A stretch of DNA of 6,142 bases from Thermoplasmata archaeon. Lineage in GTDB: Archaea; Thermoplasmatota; Thermoplasmata; Thermoplasmatales; Thermoplasmataceae. Each line of letters starts with the position of its first letter. Positions within the stretch are counted from its first letter, which is position 1. The notes below the pieces were generated by a model. The model made no database searches. It was not told where the DNA came from and was given only the letters and a program-made list of their open reading frames with translations. The translations under genes were made by a program, and so were the position numbers. The stretch covers positions 1 through 6,142 of the forward strand of contig JAKBRR010000120.1 in assembly GCA_021845325.1 (NCBI GenBank), in the 5' to 3' direction. Positions 1-5,896 of the stretch are shown piece after piece.

Positions 1-59
1 TCATAATGAGACTATATATACCTAAAGAGCAGTAGTTCAAATATTTAATGCAATAAATT

Positions 60-67
60 TTTATAAT
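60..67 (+). promoter_or_regulatory. TATA box of the first secreted-protein gene
   Basis: The sequence TTTATAAT is centred about 25 bp before the ATG at 89. In archaea the TATA box lies about 25 bp before the transcription start, so transcription would begin at or next to the start codon and give a leaderless mRNA. There is no Shine-Dalgarno sequence directly before the ATG, which agrees with this. Other AT-rich stretches upstream (11-19 and 40-48) are poorer fits by spacing. The assignment comes from sequence and spacing only. Confidence 0.55.
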
Positions 68-88
68 ATCACCTCATGATTATTAATA

Positions 89-1627
89 ATGATGGAAAAT
101 AATATTTTTAACCAAAGAGAGAGAGACAGCAAAAAGATCATTATTGCATTTTCCTTTTCGATCATCATGATATTTTCAGCATTTGCCATATTAAATTTCA
201 CAACAACCGCAGAAAAATCCAGACAAGCAATCAACAACCACCCTTTACCCGTTGTATCCTATTCACAGTTTGGTGAAACAGTCTCATTCATAGGTTCACA
301 GCCAGCCATATCATTCGGTTCAACAGAATATCCAACATCATGGAATATACTGAACATTGAGCAACCATCCCATCTCAGTGCAGATCCACTGCATGCTAAT
401 AACAATAACAGCAATTCATCATCATACTTATCAGTAGCGCAGTTTAACTCATACACCACGTCAAGAATAAATAGCAGTGCACAGAACTCAGCAAATCTGA
501 TACAATATGGAAAAGGTATACAGGCAACGAGCGTGTTCTCCTTCCATAATGGTTCAGTGTCGTCATCTATTGCACTCACAAACAGGTTGCACACAAACAG
601 AACACTCATGGTGGATTTCACAATGATATCGCCAGAATCAGGGAATTTCACTGAACGGGGTATTGGATCTAAAAACATAAAAATGAACAATGGATCTGGA
701 ATAATAGCCCCGTATTGCGACAGAATAAGCACGGGAGATTTAGGAGTAAGCTGGCAGGGTGACAGATCCCTGTACCACGGAGGTTTTATAGTTCAACATA
801 GAAACTATAATATTCTGGAAATTCCATTTGGGACTGTGACATTAGTGCCAAACGAGACATATACGATAGATCCAGTGATCACACCGGACAGACTTCCCAG
901 TGGTGGGAGTGGAGCCGCATATGCTCCCAACAGTGCAACATTCACTGTTTACAATTCAAATGGAGAGGTGGCTGGAACATACACCCTATCATCTTACACT
1001 GGGTCATCATGTCCAAATTTCGATGTATATAGTGACAATTCCAATTTACATTTAGACCTGGCAACTGGAATGACTTACCAACACTCTGACGGTACTTGGT
1101 GCATTAAGCAAGAATTATCGTACGGTTATTCAATTGGTAATTACGGTGGTAGCCTCTTTATTGAGACAGCACAGGCTGCCCGTCAAAATCCTAAGGCAAA
1201 TACTCTCACTGATGGAATCGTACAATATCTATTTCAAATCGTCAGTGCGGCTATCGGGTTTCCAATACCTGATCCCTTATCATTTATTTCAACATGTTCA
1301 AATCAGCACTACTCCACTTCACCATTCGAAACAACATCCAGAGGTGCCTTAACTTCATATTCGTGTGGTGTTACGAGATGTTACAACCCAATCTGGCAGA
1401 GTTGTAACCCATTAAGCTCAAGCTTTGGAAAGACATCTTACATGTTTGGAATTCAAACAGACGGTGGTTATTTTGATTCTGGAACCTTGAATAATGGGGA
1501 AACTGCACAGTTTATTGTTTGCTATTCTGTGAATGTGACTTTCTTAGGAGGATCAGGGACTAATCCCGCTTTCTACGGAGGATCAGCTGTTTTGGGAACC
1601 GAATTCAATGTTTGTAATCCGGATTAA
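89..1627 (+). CDS. Cys- and sequon-rich secreted or membrane-anchored protein, function unknown
   Basis: The 512-residue product is not one I recognise. A basic N-terminus (around residues 10-16) is followed by a hydrophobic segment at about 17-37, which acts as a signal peptide or N-terminal anchor. The remainder is Ser/Thr/Asn/Gly-rich and of the kind that forms extracellular beta structure, with no C-terminal membrane helix. About ten N-X-S/T sequons are visible (for example Asn109, 128, 154, 170, 186, 201, 255, 482), which fits archaeal N-glycosylation. Nine cysteines (210, 308, 338, 403, 426, 431, 439, 478, 509) all lie outside the membrane in the C-terminal 60 percent, so disulfides are likely. 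The motif TYTIDPVI (258-265) resembles the 'Y-x-IDP' strand seen at domain ends in many surface proteins; this is only a resemblance. No protease or glycosidase active-site motif was found. The ATG at 89 is chosen because of the TATA box about 25 bp upstream; a second ATG follows directly. The next gene begins 10 bp downstream and is probably co-transcribed. A surface-layer, adhesin or secreted-enzyme role is possible but unproven. Confidence 0.85.
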   Translation: MMENNIFNQRERDSKKIIIAFSFSIIMIFSAFAILNFTTTAEKSRQAINNHPLPVVSYSQFGETVSFIGSQPAISFGSTEYPTSWNILNIEQPSHLSADPLHANNNNSNSSSYLSVAQFNSYTTSRINSSAQNSANLIQYGKGIQATSVFSFHNGSVSSSIALTNRLHTNRTLMVDFTMISPESGNFTERGIGSKNIKMNNGSGIIAPYCDRISTGDLGVSWQGDRSLYHGGFIVQHRNYNILEIPFGTVTLVPNETYTIDPVITPDRLPSGGSGAAYAPNSATFTVYNSNGEVAGTYTLSSYTGSSCPNFDVYSDNSNLHLDLATGMTYQHSDGTWCIKQELSYGYSIGNYGGSLFIETAQAARQNPKANTLTDGIVQYLFQIVSAAIGFPIPDPLSFISTCSNQHYSTSPFETTSRGALTSYSCGVTRCYNPIWQSCNPLSSSFGKTSYMFGIQTDGGYFDSGTLNNGETAQFIVCYSVNVTFLGGSGTNPAFYGGSAVLGTEFNVCNPD

Positions 1628-1632
1628 GGTGA
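1627..1632 (+). promoter_or_regulatory. Shine-Dalgarno site deciding the start of the second secreted-protein gene
   Basis: AGGTGA, complementary to the 3' end of archaeal 16S rRNA, lies 5 nt before the ATG at 1638 and shares its first A with the TAA stop of the upstream gene. This favours 1638 over the in-frame ATG at 1608, which has no such site and would add ten residues. The arrangement implies translation from a shared mRNA with the preceding gene. Confidence 0.7.
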
Positions 1633-1637
1633 AAAAT

Positions 1638-2255
1638 ATGGTTAAGAAAATATCAAAATCCCTAAAAATTACAATAATCATTCTGGTTGTGCTTTCTATG
1701 GTAGTTAGTGTTTCCTACCTAACGAAACCTGGTGAAATCAGTACAGATCATAACTTCCTCAAAGAAAGCGACACTTATGCGAAAATTCAAGGATATGGGC
1801 CATATGACTATCAATCTTTTCATCTGAAGGTTGGTGGTGTTACAACTACGCTTGCATTAGGTTTTTTTTCTTATGCAGGATTTAATCATTCCCATACAAT
1901 GCCAATTCCAATAAAATTCAACTTCACAAAGCAACCTTGTAACCTTGTGCTTGGCTCCCATTTCCAACTTGTAATGATTGGTAACAACAGTAATTCCATG
2001 GGAATAAAACTCACATCCTTGGTTTTGTTTAACAAAACCATTTCTTATGAACCACCCTGTTTAGCTTCTGGCACTACAAGTTCACATGATTTTACCATTG
2101 TTTGGGGATTCCGGAATAAATATGAGGTCAATCCAAATTTCAACTATATTATACAGATTAATTTGGAATTGTACAAGGAATTTGGTCCCTTTTACTATCC
2201 TGATGGAAATTACGTTCTTAATGCAACTCAGTTTCCTATAAGCATATGTGAGTAG
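1638..2255 (+). CDS. Small membrane-anchored or secreted protein, function unknown
   Basis: The product has 205 residues. A lysine-rich N-terminus is followed by a hydrophobic segment at about residues 10-28, so the protein is exported or tethered by its N-terminus. The rest is rich in aromatic, Asn and Thr residues and looks like a beta-rich extracellular domain. It has five sequons (Asn83, 95, 116, 132, 195) and three cysteines (101, 141, 204), the last two residues from the C-terminus. No enzyme motif and no C-terminal membrane helix were seen. It lacks the type III (archaellin/pilin) processing motif before the hydrophobic stretch. The gene follows the large secreted-protein gene by 10 bp with a Shine-Dalgarno site overlapping that gene's stop, so the two products probably act together, perhaps as a surface complex (inference). 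I do not recognise the family. Confidence 0.8.
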   Translation: MVKKISKSLKITIIILVVLSMVVSVSYLTKPGEISTDHNFLKESDTYAKIQGYGPYDYQSFHLKVGGVTTTLALGFFSYAGFNHSHTMPIPIKFNFTKQPCNLVLGSHFQLVMIGNNSNSMGIKLTSLVLFNKTISYEPPCLASGTTSSHDFTIVWGFRNKYEVNPNFNYIIQINLELYKEFGPFYYPDGNYVLNATQFPISICE

Positions 2256-2546
2256 AAAGGATTCATAAGTCAAATATTCATTTCTTTGCTTAAAGTTTTT
2301 CAGACATGGATTTGTTTGATCGGTTTCTCCTAAAATTACTTCTTTATATTATTAAGTCTATTTTTTCAGTATCCTAATGGGTAATTCTAATATTCAAACT
2401 CATTTCTCATCTCAAGGTTGAAAGGAGCCAATACCTCATTTTTACTGATAATCTGTTAAGCATGAAGTGTTTAAATCCGATGAATTAAACTATTTTCCTA
2501 TATTTTTTCAATTTGGCTTCCAGATTTTCTGAATATATAGATTTCC
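2256..2546. other. AT-rich intergenic region, no gene supported
   Basis: No convincing coding sequence or structured RNA is visible between the secreted gene pair and the HTH-CBS operon. It contains short stop-interrupted frames on both strands, several T-runs and one 23-codon hydrophobic frame at 2306-2377 that is probably chance. The right-hand end passes into the promoter of the next gene. Its length stands out because the genes downstream overlap. Confidence 0.5.
2278..2300 (+). terminator. Possible oligo-T terminator after the secreted gene pair
   Basis: A pyrimidine-rich stretch ends in five Ts at 2296-2300, about 40 bp after the stop of the second gene, and a run of six Ts follows at 2361-2366. 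Archaeal RNA polymerase can terminate at T-rich non-template tracts without a hairpin, and none is obvious here. The support is compositional only, in a region that is T-rich throughout. Confidence 0.3.
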
Positions 2547-2563
2547 TATTACTTGAGGTAATA
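2547..2563. promoter_or_regulatory. 17-bp inverted repeat, candidate operator of the HTH-CBS operon
   Basis: TATTACTTGAGGTAATA has perfect 6-bp arms (TATTAC / GTAATA) around a 5-nt centre. Its right arm overlaps the TATA box of the HTH-CBS gene. A dimeric Xre-type regulator bound here would block TBP/TFB. The neighbouring gene encodes such a regulator, so autoregulation is the simplest reading; this is inference. Confidence 0.45.
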
Positions 2564-2566
2564 TAT
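2559..2566 (+). promoter_or_regulatory. TATA box of the HTH-CBS / carS / pth2 operon
   Basis: TAATATAT is centred about 24 bp before the ATG at 2586, the spacing expected for a leaderless archaeal transcript. There is no Shine-Dalgarno sequence between it and the ATG. A second AT-rich stretch at 2573-2579 is too close to the start codon. The inverted repeat at 2547-2563 overlaps this box. Confidence 0.5.
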
Positions 2567-2585
2567 TCTAAAATATTTAACAATA

Positions 2586-3206
2586 ATGATATTACCCAAA
2601 TATGAATTACAGTTAGTGCTTCCTACAGTTAAAGAAATATCCAAGATGAGAAAGTCCTTAGGAATCAGGCAGAGGGAACTGGCCTCTGTGTGTGGAGTTA
2701 GCCAGTCATATATTGCAAGGCTTGAAAAGGGAGACATTAACCCCACTTATGAAAATATTAGAAAGATCTACAATTATTTGCAAAGCCATTCGAAGAAGGC
2801 AGATCAGATGGATATCGAAGCCTCTAAAATTATGACTACAAATGTTGTTGTATGCCATGCTACAGATTCTGTATTAATAACACTTGAAATTCTCAAGAAA
2901 TATGGAATTTCCCAGATGCCTGTCCTAAACTCAGAGAGAAGCGTGGTTGGAACTGTTGGAGAAGCAGAAGTCAATGAGTTTCTCATGAGGGGAATATCCC
3001 CTGATAATCTAAAGAAAATGACTGTTTCAAAGATTATGGGTGCTGCTTTGCCTCAACTTCCGCCAAACACACCCATATCTGCAATTTATCCGATTCTGAG
3101 ATTTTCAAATGCTGTTCTTATTGTGGATAAACTGGAACTGAAAGGAATAATAACTAAGGCAGATATACTGAAAGCAGTAGAAACATATGCAGAATCTGGC
3201 ATTTAA
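2586..3206 (+). CDS. Xre-type HTH transcriptional regulator with a C-terminal CBS domain pair
   Basis: The product has 206 residues. An Xre/Cro-type helix-turn-helix spans about residues 14-66: RKSLGIRQRELAS, then the recognition region GVSQSYIARLEKG and NPTYENIRKI, the usual pattern of this fold. Two CBS domains follow, about 80-135 (KIMTTNVVVC, then ISQMPVLN and VVGTVGEAEV) and 147-200 (VSKIMGAALPQLPPNTPI, then GIITKADILKAVE). CBS pairs (Bateman modules) bind adenosine nucleotides or related ligands, so this is probably a DNA-binding switch responding to a nucleotide or similar metabolite; the actual ligand cannot be read from the sequence. The architecture is known in archaea as predicted regulators with C-terminal CBS domains. 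The gene leads an operon and its last 20 bp overlap carS. An inverted repeat over its own TATA box suggests autoregulation. The start at 2586 fits the leaderless promoter and gives a complete HTH. Confidence 0.9.
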   Translation: MILPKYELQLVLPTVKEISKMRKSLGIRQRELASVCGVSQSYIARLEKGDINPTYENIRKIYNYLQSHSKKADQMDIEASKIMTTNVVVCHATDSVLITLEILKKYGISQMPVLNSERSVVGTVGEAEVNEFLMRGISPDNLKKMTVSKIMGAALPQLPPNTPISAIYPILRFSNAVLIVDKLELKGIITKADILKAVETYAESGI

Positions 3207-3741
3207 TATCTTGGCTGGGCTTTTTGCCTTTATTCCAGCCCTTGTTGCCAACCCAGGGGCAGTTATAACAGGAGGGAAGGGCAGGATGGATCTTGGAAAG
3301 AGTTTCATAGACGGCAGAAGAATACTGGGTGACGGAAAAAGCATAAGTGGATATTTTGGTGGCATTTTGATAGGTTTCGTTTCAGGCATAATTGTCTTGC
3401 CGGCCATTTCACTGCTTGGGCTTTTCCAGTTTACAGTTTCATTTGCAACAATCCTGATTGTTTCCTTTGCCCTTGCGTGGGGTTCCCTTACAGGTGACCT
3501 TGTAGGTTCATTTATAAAGAGAAGGAGGAATATAAAAAGTGGTGAAAAAGGCGACCTGCTTGATATGTGGCCCTTTGTAATTTTTGCCTTTCTCTTTCTA
3601 TTCCTCATATCCAGATCGTTTTTTGCCTCACTTTATGGAAATTTTATAGACATTGTGATAATACTGGTAATTACTCCACTCCTGCACAGGGGTGTAAATA
3701 TATTGGCATATAAAATGCACAGGAAAGATGTTCCATGGTAG
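3187..3741 (+). CDS. carS: CDP-archaeol synthase (CTP:2,3-di-O-geranylgeranylglycerol-1-phosphate cytidylyltransferase)
   Basis: This integral membrane enzyme transfers CMP from CTP to the unsaturated archaeal diether phosphate, forming the activated precursor for polar lipid headgroup attachment. The 184-residue length is usual for the CarS (DUF46) family. About five hydrophobic segments are visible (roughly 5-27, 55-77, 80-103, 128-146, 150-172). Family hallmarks are ANPGAVITGG (21-30), the cytoplasmic loop DLGKSFIDGRRILGDGK (35-51), GSLTGDLVGSFIKRR (99-113) and the C-terminal ending NILAYKMHRKDVPW (171-184). The motif I recall as LDQLxF reads LLDMWPF here (124-130), with Asp126 kept and Met in place of Gln. 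The ATG lies inside the end of the HTH-CBS gene (20-bp overlap), so translation is probably coupled. Its own stop overlaps the first ATG of pth2. Confidence 0.92.
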   Translation: MQNLAFNILAGLFAFIPALVANPGAVITGGKGRMDLGKSFIDGRRILGDGKSISGYFGGILIGFVSGIIVLPAISLLGLFQFTVSFATILIVSFALAWGSLTGDLVGSFIKRRRNIKSGEKGDLLDMWPFVIFAFLFLFLISRSFFASLYGNFIDIVIILVITPLLHRGVNILAYKMHRKDVPW

Positions 3742-4094
3742 AAGAGATGAAGATGATAATAGGAGTCAGGAAGGATCTGGACATGGGAAAGGGGAAGATA
3801 GCAGCCCAGGCTTCACATGCGGCGGTAAATTGTGCCCTGTGGTCCCAGAAGCATAACAAAAAGATTTTCAGGGAATGGGAGTCACAGGGGCAGAAAAAAA
3901 TCGTGATCAGGCTTCGGAACGTTGAAGAACTTTACAGATTGAAAACAGAATGTGAGAGCCTGGGGCTCAACACATCTGTGATCTCTGATGCTGGATACAC
4001 GCAGGTGGATCCTGGGAGCACAACCTGCATTGGAATAGGGCCTGCCCCTTCAGAAATAGTAGATAAAATAACCTCGGAATATCCATTGCTCTAA
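3735..4094 (+). CDS. pth2: Peptidyl-tRNA hydrolase, archaeal/eukaryotic type (Pth2)
   Basis: Pth2 cleaves the ester bond of peptidyl-tRNA released from stalled ribosomes, recycling the tRNA in the cytoplasm. The 119-residue product matches the family length and shows its signatures: DLDMGKGKIAAQASHAAV (14-31) with the conserved Lys21 and His28, a GQKKIVIRL strand (52-60), and SDAGYTQVDPGSTT (84-97) with Asp85 and the Gln/Thr-rich active-site loop, then IGIGPAP. It is unrelated to bacterial Pth. Three in-frame ATGs occur near the start (3735, 3747, 3753). The first overlaps the carS stop (ATGGTAG) and suits coupled translation; the second would give 115 residues starting MKMIIGV, which is also typical of the family. 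No strong Shine-Dalgarno site separates them. The stop codon overlaps that of the opposing nob1 gene. Confidence 0.93.
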   Translation: MVEEMKMIIGVRKDLDMGKGKIAAQASHAAVNCALWSQKHNKKIFREWESQGQKKIVIRLRNVEELYRLKTECESLGLNTSVISDAGYTQVDPGSTTCIGIGPAPSEIVDKITSEYPLL

Positions 4095-4615
4095 CTTTTC
4101 CTAGATTCGTTTTCCCTCAATGGGTACCGTGTTATCCTGTGCCCGCATATGGTGCAGTTCTCCATTCTTGATTCATATTTTGCACCGCACCCTCTGCACA
4201 TATATCCCCACTTTATGCTTTCCTTAATTGCTTCTATGCCACAACCGTGGTACTCTATGCCCATTTCGGAACACACATTCTGCAATGAATAATCATCTGA
4301 AATTACGACGCCCAAATATTCCTTTGCCACTGCTATTATTTCCATATCTGTCTGGCTCAGGTATGGCAGATCGCCCGTTTTCCTTGATGCTTCCCTGACA
4401 AGGGACATATATTCTTCCTTTGGGGATGCCGTTTTTATTACGTTTAAATTATGGCTCATCACCCTATTCATCCTGCCATGTTTTATCTCACCTATAACAC
4501 CCAGGGGTACGATGCAGTTCGTCGAAAGAATTTCAATTCTGCCAGTCAATATGGCAGAAGTATCGGGGATGATGATCTTTTCCTCCAGGTCCGGCATGAA
4601 CGATTTTTTCGCCAT
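4091..4615 (-). CDS. nob1: Nob1-type endoribonuclease (PIN domain plus zinc ribbon)
   Basis: Archaeal Nob1 cuts precursor 16S rRNA at its 3' end during small-subunit maturation. The 174-residue product has a PIN domain at about 13-130 with the acidic metal-binding set: Asp18 (IPDTSAIL), Glu43 (IGEIKHG), Asp90 (QTDMEII) and Asp107/108 (ISDDYSLQN). A zinc ribbon follows, C140-x2-C143 and C154-x2-C157 (YMCRGCGAKY, ENCTICGHR). PIN followed by zinc ribbon is the Nob1 domain order, and the length fits archaeal members. The ATG at 4615 gives a complete PIN domain; the frame continues open upstream into citrate synthase, but that part translates as non-homologous sequence and is not included. The start lies 1 nt after the citrate synthase TGA (TGAAATG on the minus strand), so the genes form an operon, probably with coupled translation. 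Catalytic residues are all present. Confidence 0.92.
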   Translation of the reverse strand: MAKKSFMPDLEEKIIIPDTSAILTGRIEILSTNCIVPLGVIGEIKHGRMNRVMSHNLNVIKTASPKEEYMSLVREASRKTGDLPYLSQTDMEIIAVAKEYLGVVISDDYSLQNVCSEMGIEYHGCGIEAIKESIKWGYMCRGCGAKYESRMENCTICGHRITRYPLRENESRKS

Positions 4616-4616
4616 T

Positions 4617-5771
4617 TCAGTCTCTATCCTGAATGGGGATGTATTTTCTTGGCCCCTTTTCTCCTGTGTAAAGGGCGTTTGGCCAGAAAATTCTATTGTC
4701 CCTTGAGTATTCCAAAGCCCTGGCAACCCAACCTGAGATTCTTCCTGCCACAAACAAGGGCGTGAAAATTTCTGCCTTGAATCCCATGCTGTCATATATC
4801 ATTCCTGAATAGAAGTCTACATTGGGAAATATTCCTCTTTCCCCGTATTTATTGATCATTAATTCCTCAATTTTTTCTGCTGTTTTGAGTGTTTCATTCC
4901 CTCTGCTCTCTGCAAAATATTCAGCATACCTTTTCAGGATCTTTGCTCTTGGATCATAGACCTTGTAAACTCTATGGCCAAATCCTACAACTTTGTCTCC
5001 CCTTTCTGTCATTGCCTTAAGTTCTTTCTCTGCATTCCCTGGATGGCCTATAGATTGTATCATTTTCAGGGCTCTTTCATTTGCTCCTCCGTGAAGCGAC
5101 CCCTTTAGCGTGGCTACAGCTGAGGTAACTGCTGAGTACATATCTGCCATGGTGGATATAGTAACAAGGGCAGAAAAAGTTGAAGCATTCATTCCATGAT
5201 CTGCATGCAATATGAGGGAAGTGTCCATTATTTTAGACTCAACGGGGTCTGGCTTAGTGCCTGTTGACATGTAAAAGAGGTTTGCGGCATATCCAAGATC
5301 CGGGTTTGGGCTGGTTATTGGCTTCCCGGAATATATCCTGTGGATTGCCCCTACAATCGCTGGCATCCTTGCAATAAGGCCAACACCTATTCTCTCCTGA
5401 TTTTCAATTGTGGCTTCAGATTCCTCTTTGTCAAAACAAGAAAGATATGATACCGCTGTTCTAAGTGTGGACATGGGGTGGGCTTTTGCGCCTATTGACT
5501 CTATCAAGGAATAGACTTCATCTGGCACAACCATTTGTTCCCTCAACCTGGTGACGTATTTTTCATATTCTTTCCGCTTTGGCAGGTGCCCGTAGAGCAA
5601 AAGGTATGAAACCTCTTCGTAATTGCTCTGCTCAACCAGGCTGTTAATTTCATAACCTCTGTAAAATAGCTTTCCATCTGATCCATTTGCATATCCAATC
5701 TTGGTTTCCGCTGCTATGACCCCTTCGAGACCTTTTCTCAATTTTTCCTCTGGTTCGACTTCCCCATTCAT
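4617..5771 (-). CDS. gltA: Citrate synthase (or 2-methylcitrate synthase) family enzyme
   Basis: The family condenses acetyl-CoA (or propionyl-CoA) with oxaloacetate, the entry step of the TCA or methylcitrate cycle. The 384-residue length is that of archaeal and Gram-positive type enzymes, shorter than hexameric Gram-negative ones. Motifs run in order: GLEGVIAAETKI (14-25), FYRGYEI (36-42), AHPM (97-100), HADHGMNASTFSA (189-201), catalytic His227 in LHGGANE (226-232), the family signature GFGHRVYKVYDPRA with His266 and Arg275, catalytic Asp319 in PNVDFYSG (316-323), GRISGW (343-348) and KYIPI near the C-terminus. All catalytic residues are intact. The substrate cannot be fixed from sequence: citrate and 2-methylcitrate synthases share these motifs, and no prpB/prpD-like neighbour is visible. 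The minus-strand start at 5771 follows a GAGGG at 5786-5782. It leads a two-gene operon with nob1. Confidence 0.93.
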   Translation of the reverse strand: MNGEVEPEEKLRKGLEGVIAAETKIGYANGSDGKLFYRGYEINSLVEQSNYEEVSYLLLYGHLPKRKEYEKYVTRLREQMVVPDEVYSLIESIGAKAHPMSTLRTAVSYLSCFDKEESEATIENQERIGVGLIARMPAIVGAIHRIYSGKPITSPNPDLGYAANLFYMSTGTKPDPVESKIMDTSLILHADHGMNASTFSALVTISTMADMYSAVTSAVATLKGSLHGGANERALKMIQSIGHPGNAEKELKAMTERGDKVVGFGHRVYKVYDPRAKILKRYAEYFAESRGNETLKTAEKIEELMINKYGERGIFPNVDFYSGMIYDSMGFKAEIFTPLFVAGRISGWVARALEYSRDNRIFWPNALYTGEKGPRKYIPIQDRD

Positions 5772-5809
5772 ATAGATTCAACCCTCAGTTTGATGGAAAT
5801 TATGGTTTT

Positions 5810-5818
5810 CTTTTAAAG
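5810..5818 (-). promoter_or_regulatory. TATA box of the citrate synthase / nob1 operon
   Basis: On the minus strand CTTTAAAAG is centred about 43 bp before the ATG at 5771. Transcription would start near 5788, leaving a leader of about 17 nt. That leader contains GAGGG (5786-5782), 10 nt before the ATG, a plausible though slightly distant Shine-Dalgarno site. This differs from the leaderless layout of the other first-in-operon genes in the window. Confidence 0.45.
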
Positions 5819-5896
5819 AATTCCACATCCGTGCCTTATTATATGAAAATAGCTAATTAACGTTTCTTTGAAAGATATGGTTTTAGGTTTCCGGAA

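Noticed and set aside
89..220. Type IV pilin/archaellin-like (class III) signal in the large secreted protein
   Set aside because: The residues before the hydrophobic segment (DSKK-IIIAF) lack the Lys/Arg followed by Gly/Ala cleavage motif expected for the prepilin peptidase.
259..732. 157-codon open frame on the minus strand within the large secreted-protein gene
   Set aside because: The plus-strand frame is more than three times longer, has a promoter and an export signal, and the antisense frame shows no recognisable motif.
89..1627. Thermopsin or other acid protease assignment for the large secreted protein
   Set aside because: It is a tempting guess for an acidophile's secreted protein, but I could find no supporting active-site or domain motif.
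1608..1637. Earlier in-frame start of the second secreted-protein gene
   Set aside because: It has no Shine-Dalgarno sequence and lies inside the upstream gene. The ATG at 1638 has AGGTGA 5 nt upstream and gives a normal basic N-terminus before the hydrophobic segment.
2256..2585. tRNA, small structured RNA or riboswitch in the long gap
   Set aside because: There is no cloverleaf pattern, T-loop sequence or extended hairpin; only short T-runs and the promoter-proximal inverted repeat stand out.
3105..3608. 167-codon open frame on the minus strand opposite carS
   Set aside because: It is antisense to a well-conserved membrane protein gene, has a low-complexity Lys/Pro/Ser-rich composition and no family resemblance or start signal.
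4451..4765. Plus-strand open frames across the nob1/gltA junction
   Set aside because: They are antisense to two conserved genes with all catalytic residues intact, and their translations show no domain.
4616..4795. Possible 60-residue N-terminal extension of Nob1 inside the citrate synthase gene
   Set aside because: The frame is open, but the translated extension resembles no part of Nob1 and lies entirely within conserved citrate synthase codons. The ATG at 4615, just after the citrate synthase stop, gives a full-length family member.
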